From Paenibacillus polysaccharolyticus (lineage in GTDB: Bacteria > Bacillota > Bacilli > Paenibacillales > Paenibacillaceae): a stretch of DNA of 64,000 nt. Of the stretch, positions 46,599 through 56,267 are shown piece after piece (positions within the stretch are counted from its first letter, which is position 1; each line of letters opens with the position of its first letter). The stretch spans positions 310,001-374,000 of the forward strand of contig NZ_FMVM01000002.1 of assembly GCF_900102085.1 (NCBI RefSeq), in the 5' to 3' direction. The position numbers and the translations under genes were made by a program. The notes under the pieces were generated by a model. That model worked only from the letters and a program-made list of their open reading frames with translations. It was not told where the DNA came from and did no database searches.

Positions 46599-47564
46599 AT
46601 GAGTAATGCAAAAGCCACCACACCCACACAAGCCGATGTGATTCGTCCGAGTCCCCGGCGCACCAAACGCAAAAAAGGCTTTAAACGAACACTGGCACTG
46701 GATCTTATGCTACTGCCAGCAGTCATCTTGACGTTCATATTTGCGTACATACCGATGGGCGGATTGGTCATTGCTTTTCAGGATTACAAGCCCTGGCTCG
46801 GGTTTGCCAAATCTTCCTGGATCGGCCTGGAACATTTCCAATTTCTGTTCAGCATGCCGGAGAATGTGCAGGTGATCTGGAACACTTTAATTATTGCGGG
46901 AATGAAACTGATTGGAGGTCTGATTGCACCATTGGTCTTTGCCTTACTCCTCAACGAAGTACGGAAGGAAACCTTCAAGAAGAGTATACAAACGTTCGTT
47001 TATCTGCCGCACTTTCTTTCATGGGTTATTCTTGGCGGAATACTGCTGGACATGCTCGCAACAAAAGGTATGATCAATCAGTTTCTTGGGGCCGTGTTTG
47101 GCCTGGAACCAATTTTTTTCCTCGGAGAAGGTACCTGGTTTAGAATCGTTGTGGTCACCAGTGATATCTGGAAAGAATTCGGATTCGGCGCGATTATCTT
47201 TCTCGCCTCGCTGGCAGGTATAAACCCTGCACTATATGAAGCTGCTGAAGTGGATGGAGCGAGCCGGTGGCAACAAACCTGGTCCATTACGATTCCTGCC
47301 CTGATTCCGATCATGATTGTCGTAGGCACATTGTCGCTCGGAAATATTTTGAACGGAGGATTTGACCAGATTTTCAATCTATATAATCCACTCGTTTACG
47401 ATAAGGGCGATATCATTGATACCTTCGTTTATCGGGTAGGTCTCATCGACGGGAAGTTTGGATTCTCGGCTGCAGTCGGGCTGTTCAAGTCGGTTGTCGG
47501 ATTCGTTCTGATTGTGCTCGCATACCGTGCAGCTTATAAATTTGCAAATTACCGTATTTTCTAG
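46599..47564 (+). CDS. Sugar ABC transporter permease, LplB/YtcO-like
   Basis: The 321-residue protein has six membrane segments and the permease EAA loop (ALYEAAEVDGASRWQQTWSI), opening GFKRTLALDLMLLPAVILTF. LplB-type permeases take up oligosaccharides, such as polygalacturonan or xylan fragments, in Paenibacillus and Bacillus. It is first in a permease-permease-binding protein operon without an ATPase gene, so it must use a shared ATPase of the MsmX type encoded elsewhere. Confidence 0.92.
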   Translation: MSNAKATTPTQADVIRPSPRRTKRKKGFKRTLALDLMLLPAVILTFIFAYIPMGGLVIAFQDYKPWLGFAKSSWIGLEHFQFLFSMPENVQVIWNTLIIAGMKLIGGLIAPLVFALLLNEVRKETFKKSIQTFVYLPHFLSWVILGGILLDMLATKGMINQFLGAVFGLEPIFFLGEGTWFRIVVVTSDIWKEFGFGAIIFLASLAGINPALYEAAEVDGASRWQQTWSITIPALIPIMIVVGTLSLGNILNGGFDQIFNLYNPLVYDKGDIIDTFVYRVGLIDGKFGFSAAVGLFKSVVGFVLIVLAYRAAYKFANYRIF

Positions 47565-47582
47565 AAAGGAGACCTTACCGGC

Positions 47583-48461
47583 ATGTATCATAAAACAAAA
47601 CCTTACAAAGTTTTCACCGTGTTTAACTATACGTTCTTAATTTTATTATCGTTACTCTGTATTATCCCGTTGATCCACATTCTCGCGGTCTCCTTCAGCG
47701 GTAAAGCAGCTGCCAATGCGAATCTGGTCGGACTCTTTCCGGTTGAATTTACTTTGGATGCTTATGAGAAAACGTTGGCTAATGAAAACTTTATACGTTC
47801 CCTATGGGTTGCTGTACAGCGAACCGTGCTGGGTACACTTCTCAGTATGATTGTTGTCATTCTGGCAGCGTATCCGTTATCTCGCGAAAATAGAAGCTTC
47901 AAACGTCGTAATATCTACACTTGGTACTTTGTATTTACGATGCTGTTCAGTGGAGGCTTAATTCCATTTTACATTCTTATTCAGAAGCTTAATTTGCTCA
48001 ATACGATGTGGGTGCTTATTCTTCCCGGAGCGGTATCTGTGTGGAATATGATTCTATTATTAAATTTCTTCCGCAATGTGCCTAAAGAGCTGGAGGAGGC
48101 TGCCTTTATTGATGGTGCGGGTTACTTTCGAACATTGGTCTCTGTCTTTTTGCCCGTGTCGATGCCAGCCATCGCTACACTATCCTTGTTCTCCATGGTA
48201 GGGCACTGGAACGCCTGGTTCGATGGTTTGATTTTCCTGACGGATCACGAAAAGTATCCTCTCGCCACCTTCCTGCAGACGATCATCGTACAGCAAGATT
48301 TCAGTAAAGTTTCAGTACGTCCTGAAGACTTGGAGAACATCTCACAACGGACGATCAAGGCGGCACAGATTTTCATTGGCATGGCACCGATTTTGTTGGT
48401 GTACCCCTTACTGCAACGCTTTTTTGTTAAAGGGATTGTACTTGGTGCTGTTAAAGAGTAA
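47583..48461 (+). CDS. Sugar ABC transporter permease, YtcP/CUT1 type
   Basis: The 292-residue protein has six membrane segments, the EAA loop ELEEAAFIDGAGYFRTLVSV, and the YtcP-type ending LLQRFFVKGIVLGAVKE. It pairs with the LplB-like permease 18 bp upstream; ATG 47583 follows AAAGGAG. Confidence 0.92.
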   Translation: MYHKTKPYKVFTVFNYTFLILLSLLCIIPLIHILAVSFSGKAAANANLVGLFPVEFTLDAYEKTLANENFIRSLWVAVQRTVLGTLLSMIVVILAAYPLSRENRSFKRRNIYTWYFVFTMLFSGGLIPFYILIQKLNLLNTMWVLILPGAVSVWNMILLLNFFRNVPKELEEAAFIDGAGYFRTLVSVFLPVSMPAIATLSLFSMVGHWNAWFDGLIFLTDHEKYPLATFLQTIIVQQDFSKVSVRPEDLENISQRTIKAAQIFIGMAPILLVYPLLQRFFVKGIVLGAVKE

Positions 48462-48508
48462 GACCAATTCAGGGTTAACTAAATTTTATATGATATGGGG
48501 GAGACAAC

Positions 48509-50194
48509 ATGTTAAAAACATGGAAAAAGCCGCTTCGCATTCTGATGGCTGCTACAATGTTATCTGGTGTACTCGCAGCATGCAGTAACGATTCTACATC
48601 ACAGAAAAAGCCTAGCGACAGTAATGAATTTTATTCCGCACCGTTTGAAAATGGTAAGTATGTTGAACCGGTTACCATTTCGACGGTATTCCCAATCACT
48701 AGCAGCCTGAAATTCAAAAATGGGGAAAACATTGAAAATAACGTTCATACCAAGTGGGCTCATGATACACTAGGGATCGATATTAAGTACTTATGGACGG
48801 TCAGTGAACAAAATAATGCTTACCAGACCAAACTTCGCCTAATGCTCACATCGGGTCAAAAAATGCCGGATATTATCTCTTTCCGTGGCAGCCAGACATT
48901 AATCAGTGATTTAATTGAATCGGGTCAATTCGTGGATGCAGGAGAACTGTTCGATAAATATGCTTCGGATACGTATAAAAAAGCGATGGCGGAAGATCCG
49001 AATGTATGGAATCCCTACATCCGTGATGGTAAACGAATGGCAATTCCTATTCTGGAGAACGCTTACAACAATGATCCAGTGATGTACATTCGTGAAGACT
49101 GGCTTAAGAAGCTGAACCTGAAGGCACCAACAACATTAGATGAATTAGAAACGGTAATGGATGCCTTCGTCAATCAAGACCCGGATGAAAACGGGAAGAA
49201 AGACACCGTTGCTCTCTCTGTAGGGTTCAAAAACAATTTGAACACATGGATGGCAGAATCCGGCTGGATTTTTGGTATGTTTGGAGCGATGCCGAATCAG
49301 TGGAATAAAGCAGCAGACGGTTCGCTTGCATACGGCTCTATCCAACCCGAGATGAAACCGGCACTGGAGAAGATGAAGGAGTGGATGCAGAAAGGTTATA
49401 TTGATAAGGAAGCGGGACTATATGATGAGCCTAAGGCCGCTGAAGCATTCACTGCCGGCAAGTCTGGTATTATCGTTGGCCCTTATTGGATGACAGGCTG
49501 GCCAATCCCGGATCTGCAGCAAAATGTGCCAGGTGCTGAATATAAAGCTTATCCACTTCCTGCTGGTCCCGATGGTAAAATGGGACGCCACGGAACACCA
49601 ATTAGTACGGGTGCTGTTCTGATCAACAAAGATATGGAACACAAAGACGCTTTCTTTGTATACCAGAACTATCTGTTTGATCACTGGGCTAATCCGGACA
49701 GTACAACATTCGTACACGGGTTTGCCAAAGGATATGATTATGATATCGGCCCTGACGGTGAGGTATATAAAGAGCAGCAAAGTGACAAAATTCCGGGCGG
49801 CTGGATTGATGCGATCCGTTATTCATTAACCTTTGATGGAGCGATCATTCCTAACCTGATGATGAATACGTTAGCTGATCTTGCGAATGGCAAAGAGCCG
49901 ACCACTCAGTATGAGAAAAACCTGGCGGACCGAATCCCTGAACAGATTAAGGCAGCCAAGATTGTCATTGATCAAAAAGATATTGTAATGCCTCAAATGT
50001 TCACGGGTGTTCCAACGAAAACACAGGTTGCCAGAGGCGATATGCTGACCAAGCTGGAGAAGGAAGTATTGAACAAAATCATTTATGGCCAAGCGCCGAT
50101 TGAGGAATTTGATACTTTTGCGGAGCAGTATATGACTTCTGGAGGTAGAGAGATCACGGAAGAAGTTAATGCATGGTATGACACGATAAAATAA
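48509..50194 (+). CDS. Sugar ABC transporter substrate-binding lipoprotein (LplA-like)
   Basis: The 561-residue lipoprotein starts with a signal peptide ending in the lipobox LAAC (lipidated Cys25). The rest matches the large LplA/YtcQ-type extracellular binding proteins (IPILENAYNNDPVMYIREDW, TAGKSGIIVGPYWMTGWP). It captures an oligosaccharide for the two permeases upstream; the sugar is unknown. It ends at a strong bidirectional terminator. Confidence 0.92.
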   Translation: MLKTWKKPLRILMAATMLSGVLAACSNDSTSQKKPSDSNEFYSAPFENGKYVEPVTISTVFPITSSLKFKNGENIENNVHTKWAHDTLGIDIKYLWTVSEQNNAYQTKLRLMLTSGQKMPDIISFRGSQTLISDLIESGQFVDAGELFDKYASDTYKKAMAEDPNVWNPYIRDGKRMAIPILENAYNNDPVMYIREDWLKKLNLKAPTTLDELETVMDAFVNQDPDENGKKDTVALSVGFKNNLNTWMAESGWIFGMFGAMPNQWNKAADGSLAYGSIQPEMKPALEKMKEWMQKGYIDKEAGLYDEPKAAEAFTAGKSGIIVGPYWMTGWPIPDLQQNVPGAEYKAYPLPAGPDGKMGRHGTPISTGAVLINKDMEHKDAFFVYQNYLFDHWANPDSTTFVHGFAKGYDYDIGPDGEVYKEQQSDKIPGGWIDAIRYSLTFDGAIIPNLMMNTLADLANGKEPTTQYEKNLADRIPEQIKAAKIVIDQKDIVMPQMFTGVPTKTQVARGDMLTKLEKEVLNKIIYGQAPIEEFDTFAEQYMTSGGREITEEVNAWYDTIK

Positions 50195-50201
50195 AAAAAC
50201 G

Positions 50202-50258
50202 AACCGCGCTTTACGTACAAGGGGTTTCATTTACCTGTGTACGTGAAGCGCGGTTTTT
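50202..50258. terminator. Bidirectional terminator
   Basis: AACCGCGCTTTACGTACA pairs with TGTACGTGAAGCGCGGTT, with A and T runs on either side, between the converging ABC and response-regulator genes. Confidence 0.9.
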
Positions 50259-50295
50259 ACTTTGTTTTATGCTACTTTCTTCACGATATGCCGCA

Positions 50296-51936
50296 TTACT
50301 GTTCCCGGTATTCCTGCGGTGTCATCCCGAATTTATCACGAAACACCTTGATGAAATATTGGGAGTTGGCATACCCCAGTTTTTCCGAAATCTCATATAC
50401 CTTATCCTGGGAATGGTTGAGTAGGTAGAGGGCAAGATCCATTTTCACGCTTAAAATATACTCACTTAAGCTGATACCTTGAAATTGTTTAAACAGCTTG
50501 GAGACGTATACCGGATGCAAGGATACATGATCTGCGATCGATTGAAGACTGAGGGAGTGCAGATTAGCAGAGACAAATGTCTTGATCTGATGAATAACGT
50601 CATGTTGCTCATCAAAAGACTGTTCTTCCAGCTTAATACGCAGCCGATCAAGCATGTTACCCGCCCAATCCGTAAGTTGGGAGACTGAACGAAAGGGCAC
50701 ACGTGGAACCCATTCGTTTCCGGCCAGATCAGACAACAGCGCTTGGTTTTTGTGGGCAATGTAATGAAAGGCGGATAACAATACAATCTGAATCTCATCC
50801 AGATGTTCTTCGGTTTGTTCAGGTAGCGCACTATATCCGATCTTAATTCGGTGTAGACGTTCTTTGAATACTTCCCATTGTGCCGTTTCAAGTAAATGAT
50901 TGAAGGTTGGAGGTTCATATAATATATGCAAAGAACGAATGGATACGGGGCGATAACTTTCCTCGAGGGAAAGAAAGTATCCCGTGCCGTTACCTACCTG
51001 CTTTTTGAGAGCCGATAGGGCTTGCTCGTACATGTCACGAATATCATGCTGAAGTCTGCCTCCATGGCTAAGAATAACCGAAATGCCACCTTTCAGGTAT
51101 TCATTAACATTGTGATGCAACTGCAGGGAAAGATGGGTGAGATCTTGATTTTGCTTCGTAAGCTGCTCACTGTGATTCGTCTCTGGTGAAGTATCAATTT
51201 CGCTGGCTCCAGGTCCAGCGGGCTTTAACAAAAAGACCAAATAATCGTAATGATCCCTACAGTGCCAAGTATAAAAAGCCGTATTGAACAACTCACATGC
51301 AATGTTGGTCACAGCGTATTCAAACAATTGCAGGCTGGTCGTTGTATACCTGGTGAAATGCTCTTCCAACCGCACCAGAACAAGCTGCACATTATCTTCC
51401 GCACTGAAGGGTAACTGATAATGGCCCAACTTATCGTTCAGAACATCTTCTGAATAACGATTACCTTCAATCAGTTGATTCAGTAATCTGTCCTTCAGCG
51501 AAGGCAGATGCTCACGAAATGAGTTCATGGCTTGTTCATAGGACAAAGCCCTGCGAATCTGTTCTTCAATGGACAGCACTGTTTTTTCGAGACAGGATGC
51601 CAGCTTTTCGACATCCAGCGGTTTCAATAAATACTCGACAACACCATATTTCGTCGCTTCTTTGGCATACTCAAACTCGGCATAACCGGTAAGCAAAATG
51701 CAGGGAAGGTTGGGTTTTACCGCCTTGATCTGCCGTATCAGTTCAAGTCCGTTCATGACAGGCATTGAAATATCAGTGATCACAATGTCTACCGTTTGTT
51801 CCTCCAGAATGGATAATGCCTGCATGCCGGAGTATGCTTTGTGAATACCTTCAATACGGTATTGATCCCATTGGAATGAGATCTCAAGATCGTCGATCAC
51901 ATAGGATTCATCGTCAACTAACAGAATCTGATGCAT
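50296..51936 (-). CDS. Response regulator, YesN-type (receiver + AraC domain)
   Basis: The 546-residue protein has an N-terminal receiver (acidic D8-D9, phosphoacceptor D55 in VITDISMPV, lysine in YLLKPLD), a long middle region, and a C-terminal AraC domain (SLQSIADHVSLHPVYVSKLF, KVYEISEKLGYANSQYFIKV, ending GMTPQEYREQ). ATG 51936 follows GGAGG; the longer frame has no ribosome binding site. It overlaps the kinase gene by 23 bases and probably activates the adjacent sugar ABC operon. Confidence 0.92.
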   Translation of the reverse strand: MHQILLVDDESYVIDDLEISFQWDQYRIEGIHKAYSGMQALSILEEQTVDIVITDISMPVMNGLELIRQIKAVKPNLPCILLTGYAEFEYAKEATKYGVVEYLLKPLDVEKLASCLEKTVLSIEEQIRRALSYEQAMNSFREHLPSLKDRLLNQLIEGNRYSEDVLNDKLGHYQLPFSAEDNVQLVLVRLEEHFTRYTTTSLQLFEYAVTNIACELFNTAFYTWHCRDHYDYLVFLLKPAGPGASEIDTSPETNHSEQLTKQNQDLTHLSLQLHHNVNEYLKGGISVILSHGGRLQHDIRDMYEQALSALKKQVGNGTGYFLSLEESYRPVSIRSLHILYEPPTFNHLLETAQWEVFKERLHRIKIGYSALPEQTEEHLDEIQIVLLSAFHYIAHKNQALLSDLAGNEWVPRVPFRSVSQLTDWAGNMLDRLRIKLEEQSFDEQHDVIHQIKTFVSANLHSLSLQSIADHVSLHPVYVSKLFKQFQGISLSEYILSVKMDLALYLLNHSQDKVYEISEKLGYANSQYFIKVFRDKFGMTPQEYREQ

Positions 51937-53644
51937 CTGCAATATCCTCCTTATGTATAGTAATGATGTACGTGGTACCTTCATATAAGTTAGATTGTAT
52001 GGACAAGCCTGATCGTTTGCCATATGTAAGCTTGATTCGCTGATTTACATTTCGGACTCCTGTTCCAATCTGTTCTTCTGGACGTGTTAATTCATCCATA
52101 TGCTCACTGATGAGTGCAAGCCGTTCTGCTGGCATGCCTACACCATTGTCTGCAACCGTGATACGTATGAACTCCTGATCCTGCTCTGCACGAATTGTAA
52201 TTTTCCCAGGACCCATGGAAGGTTCTATCCCGTGTTTGACACCATTTTCAACGAGCGGTTGCAGGATCATGCGAGGAATGCGAATAGATAGAAGCTGTTT
52301 TGGCACATGAATCTCACAGGTAATACTCTTTTTTCGCATATGTATGATGGACATGTAATGATTCACAAAACGGAGCTCCTCACCAAGCGTGGTATCCATA
52401 TCTTCAATGCGGTGAATATAACGGCAATAGGCAGCCAGTTCCAAGGTCATGGCGGTTACAGATTCATAGTCTTTGACACTGGATTTGCTCTGAATATAGT
52501 TGAGGCAGTTATATAGAAAATGTGGATTGATCTGGGCTTGATACTGCTTCAACCTGGCCTCTTTGACCGAAAGCTCTCCAAGTAGCACCTGCTCGATTAA
52601 CGTCTGGGTATTCTCGGCCATTCGGTTAAACGACCGGCCTAATATTCGAAACTCAAGAGTCTGGGTTTCATCAACACGGCTGGAGAAATCTCCCCGGTCA
52701 AAACGATCAATCGCTTTACGCAAACGAATAATCGGTTGTTGGATCTGATTTCGCAGCGCCAGAGTGTACAGTAGAGAGAGCAGAAGCATCGCCATCAGCG
52801 CCAGCACAAATAATGTATTGTTACGTGAGATAGACTGTTGCAATTGATTGGTAAGATGGTAATCAATAAAGTACAAATCGAGAATACTTGCTTTCATATA
52901 ACTGATGAAATAATTCTGATCCTGATATGCAATTTCGAAGAAACCGCTATCATCTCTGAGTTGTGGAATAACCTGTTCATCCGCTTCCGCAAGTTGTGAG
53001 GAGCCTGCTCCCCGGATTGGTGTCTTAAAATGCGAATCATAGAGCATTGGTGTTCCGGAAGTATATTCAGACATCATTTTCTGCAACACCTCCAAGGATA
53101 TTCGAATCTCGATGTACATCGGTCCTCGATGTCCCTTGGTAAGATGCGAATAATACCCCGTACCATCCTTGTTCATATGTAACGTCCATTTATCCAGCGG
53201 ATCTTTGGACATGACAAACGGCTGAAATGAAAATTCACGGTCCGAAGATACGGTAGCCTTCTCATCTGGATAATATAGAATGATCGTATTGTTCCAAGCC
53301 GTTGAAGCACTGTTAAGGGCCAACTTCTCCATTAGCTCGAGTTTGGCTTTGTATTTAGCAAAATCATTCCCGAAAGTGAGAGCATACGTATACCCTCTAA
53401 CCGACTGATCCTCAGATAATGTCAGCGCATTCATTAATACCTGCTCAAATTGATTAGACAGCTGGGAGGACATGAAACGTACTTCGCCCAGTTTATTCTT
53501 CTGCAGCTCACGCTGAATTTCTTCTACGTTTAATCGATAGATCCACCAGAAGATCAGGATGATTAGTACAAACATCAAAACCAGGCCTAGCGCCAGTTTT
53601 TGAAAAATAGAAGCGTTTTCTTTTGAAAACTTTTCCTTCAACAT
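51914..53644 (-). CDS. Sensor histidine kinase, YesM-type
   Basis: The 576-residue membrane kinase has one membrane segment near residues 16-37, an extracellular sensor, a second segment near 290, a HAMP region, the His_kinase box QAQINPHFLYNCLNYIQ with the phosphorylated histidine, and an HATPase domain (LVENGVKHGIEPS, VADNGVGMPAERL, GTGVRNVNQRI). It probably senses the oligosaccharide or the loaded binding protein. ATG 53644 follows AGGGGG; the in-frame ATG at 53665 has no such site. Confidence 0.92.
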   Translation of the reverse strand: MLKEKFSKENASIFQKLALGLVLMFVLIILIFWWIYRLNVEEIQRELQKNKLGEVRFMSSQLSNQFEQVLMNALTLSEDQSVRGYTYALTFGNDFAKYKAKLELMEKLALNSASTAWNNTIILYYPDEKATVSSDREFSFQPFVMSKDPLDKWTLHMNKDGTGYYSHLTKGHRGPMYIEIRISLEVLQKMMSEYTSGTPMLYDSHFKTPIRGAGSSQLAEADEQVIPQLRDDSGFFEIAYQDQNYFISYMKASILDLYFIDYHLTNQLQQSISRNNTLFVLALMAMLLLSLLYTLALRNQIQQPIIRLRKAIDRFDRGDFSSRVDETQTLEFRILGRSFNRMAENTQTLIEQVLLGELSVKEARLKQYQAQINPHFLYNCLNYIQSKSSVKDYESVTAMTLELAAYCRYIHRIEDMDTTLGEELRFVNHYMSIIHMRKKSITCEIHVPKQLLSIRIPRMILQPLVENGVKHGIEPSMGPGKITIRAEQDQEFIRITVADNGVGMPAERLALISEHMDELTRPEEQIGTGVRNVNQRIKLTYGKRSGLSIQSNLYEGTTYIITIHKEDIADASDSVS

Positions 53645-53665
53645 ATTTTTCCCCCTGTGCAGCAA

Positions 53666-54239
53666 AGAAGCATAATGACTACCCTTTATTCTACAATAAC
53701 TTTTTGTACAAGGGGAAGGAACTTGAATCTTCTAAAGTCATGGGCGTCCTTGGAATGAGCTGAATCCAGCTTTAAAAAGGACGTGTTCTGTCGTATTTTA
53801 ATGAAGCAACAGGCTCGATAAAAGACAAATGTTGGCGGATATTTATCAATTATACGAAATTTGACACATGAAAAATCTATGTTATCATGTATAACAATAG
53901 AAAAATTTTACACATTAAAGAATTGCTGTAGTTAAATTGAATTTTATTGGATAATCCAATGGTTCTACATAGCATTCTGCCCATTTACTTTACCCTTCGC
54001 TAAAAAAGTCAGAATAGTTTTCGTATTGTACTTTGGAAAAGGTCACGACGTAAAATTACATGACACTCTTCTTATTCTACTCAAAGTTGAAAGAGTAAAT
54101 CCCGCACATTCTTTGTCCAAAATTTCAATACAAAACTCATATTACTCAATCTCACAAGATCTCTTTTGAATCACATCATATTTGATAGACTTATCAACAA
54201 AATAACACGTCAGATTATTCAAAAAGGATGGTGTTATAT
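53666..54239. other. Intergenic region before the RiPP-like operon
   Basis: This 574-bp AT-rich stretch holds no convincing gene on either strand. It contains the candidate promoter at 53861-53888 and a 15-bp perfect dyad ATTGGATAATCCAAT at 53946-53960, a possible operator. Nothing else is recognisable. Confidence 0.6.
53861..53888 (+). promoter_or_regulatory. Candidate promoter of the RiPP-like operon
   Basis: TTGACA (53861-53866), 16 bp, TATCAT (53883-53888). It implies a leader of about 345 nt before ATG 54240. Confidence 0.5.
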
Positions 54240-56267
54240 ATGCATTCTAAAGAAGTAGGGATTCCTTTTCTTATTGAAAGTAAGATAAAGTCAAAATATG
54301 AAATATTAGAATCTAGTGTATTGAAAACCCTGGAACAAAAGAGGAACAAACTTCCCTTAAAAATAGAAGATAAACTATGGATTTATAACGATAATTTGAT
54401 TAACAGAGTTACTTTTGCTAAAAAAACACATGATCGATTAGTTCATACAACGAATCTAATTACCATTGGAGGTAGAAGGGGAACTGAGGGGTTTAATTCC
54501 ATTGCACCTCTGATCTATACAATCGTTTCTTCCTTTCTCCACAACGGGAAACACCATCTTCTAAAAAGCCATGCACCTGAGATTCTGTATCTTTTTCCAA
54601 AATTCCGTTCCGAGTCTCCTTTTGTGAATGCTCAAAATCTTGAAGATATTGCACTTCCTCCATCACGTCGTAGGTTGCATAAAGAATCGGAACAAATGTT
54701 CAGAGTTACACAAGCCATTGTAAAATTGTTATTAGAATATACAAAACATCTGAATCACACAAACACCATAATTCTATTTGACCAGATCGACAGAATGGAC
54801 GAACATTCTCTTCGATGTTTTGCCCGCTTGTCTAAGTGTATTGAGCATCATCCCATTGTCATTGTTGCAACCGTATCCGAAGCCAGTGAACGTGATTCCC
54901 GTTTCCACATGGCATCACATAACGATATCTGCATGCATGTCAATCTGGCGGAAAACAGAAATAAATTACTTGAAAGTCTGTACCATCAAATCAAACCTAG
55001 TATATATGAATTAACAGACTTGAAAGATGAGAACCAAAGTGACTGCTCATACGAAAATTCGTTAACCATGCAGCCTGTAAACAATGAAACTCACAAATCA
55101 GCACAGCTTCTAGACAGCATTACCAATGGAGATGTAGACCATCTTGATGAATTGTTACTTGAAGCGCTAGAGATCAGTGTTTTCACGCAAAATTATGAAC
55201 ATGCGCTGTTTCTCATCAATAAGGCATCCCCGTATATCCACAATCTGAGGAAAGAGACACACGTTGAACTATGGATTTATATGGGCTTATGTTATGCATT
55301 CATGGTTGAATATGATAAAGCATTAGCTATATTCAAGAATGCACTTTCCCTTACAGAAGATACATTAAAAAAGTCGGAATTACATTTGTATGTAGCATTG
55401 CTGTGTACGAAACGTTTGAACAAACCCTTAGTAGGAAGGGAAATTATTGATCAGGCACTCCAGAGTATTGAGGGAACAACCGGTTCCGAAGTAGAAGTGG
55501 AGCGTACTTGGTTACATAACCTAAGGGCACTTACCTTCGTGGGAACGGGCGATCTGGCTCAGGCATTTAAAGAGTGCAAACAAGGGTTGGAACATATAAA
55601 AGAGGGCAATCGGAAAGAAGATGCTATCCATATCAAAATCAACTTAATCTCCAACATATCGGTCTTATTTGAATCGATGAAGAAGGTAGATGCTGCGCTC
55701 AAACATTGGTCAAAATTTGAACCGTTTGTCATACATTCAAGCCCGATTTTTACAAAGCATTATTTATATAGAAAAGCAGGCCTGCTTTTTAAACTTCAGC
55801 GATATGCTGAAGCCATTGAGTCATTAGAAGATAGTTATCGAATTGCCAAAGAGATGAATGATGCTTTTCATATGGATATCATCGCCAGAAGCATAGGAGC
55901 CATATATTTCGAGCAGGAGATTTACGATAAAGCGACGCAATGGTACAGCCAAAGTCTTGATTCCAAGCTGGCTCTTATGCAAGATGAAGATCTTCCACGG
56001 GTTGCAACGGCGTTAGCCATATGTCTGGAAAGACAAGGAAACGGGGAAGCAGGGAAACAGGAAATTTTGAATAGCTTAAAGGTTCAATCCGAAGGAAGCG
56101 CTGCGCAAAAAGCATCAGAAATCGTACTAAAATGGGATCAAAAAAGAGATGAGACGTGGGAGAGTTACGTAAAATGGTCAATCCAAAAACCAGAAACCAA
56201 ACTAAATCGACCTTTTGATCTTACTAATCTTTATTATGAAAAAGCGGAGAGAATCCGTGTGGGCTAA
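54240..56267 (+). CDS. TPR protein with degenerate AAA/STAND-like N-terminal domain
   Basis: The 675-residue protein has an N-terminal P-loop-like domain that looks inactive: the position of Walker A reads ITIGGRRGTEGFNS (from residue 77 on) without the invariant lysine, while the Walker B-like IILFDQIDRMDEHSLRCFAR (D181) is kept. From about residue 310 it consists of TPR-type helical repeats (LWIYMGLCYAFMVEYDKALA, YLYRKAGLLFKLQRYAEAIE). ATG 54240 has GGATGGTG upstream. It opens the operon and overlaps the LanB-like gene by 11 bases. The protein at 61237 is a paralog. A scaffold or peptide-binding role is inferred; no catalytic activity can be assigned. Confidence 0.75.
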   Translation: MHSKEVGIPFLIESKIKSKYEILESSVLKTLEQKRNKLPLKIEDKLWIYNDNLINRVTFAKKTHDRLVHTTNLITIGGRRGTEGFNSIAPLIYTIVSSFLHNGKHHLLKSHAPEILYLFPKFRSESPFVNAQNLEDIALPPSRRRLHKESEQMFRVTQAIVKLLLEYTKHLNHTNTIILFDQIDRMDEHSLRCFARLSKCIEHHPIVIVATVSEASERDSRFHMASHNDICMHVNLAENRNKLLESLYHQIKPSIYELTDLKDENQSDCSYENSLTMQPVNNETHKSAQLLDSITNGDVDHLDELLLEALEISVFTQNYEHALFLINKASPYIHNLRKETHVELWIYMGLCYAFMVEYDKALAIFKNALSLTEDTLKKSELHLYVALLCTKRLNKPLVGREIIDQALQSIEGTTGSEVEVERTWLHNLRALTFVGTGDLAQAFKECKQGLEHIKEGNRKEDAIHIKINLISNISVLFESMKKVDAALKHWSKFEPFVIHSSPIFTKHYLYRKAGLLFKLQRYAEAIESLEDSYRIAKEMNDAFHMDIIARSIGAIYFEQEIYDKATQWYSQSLDSKLALMQDEDLPRVATALAICLERQGNGEAGKQEILNSLKVQSEGSAAQKASEIVLKWDQKRDETWESYVKWSIQKPETKLNRPFDLTNLYYEKAERIRVG

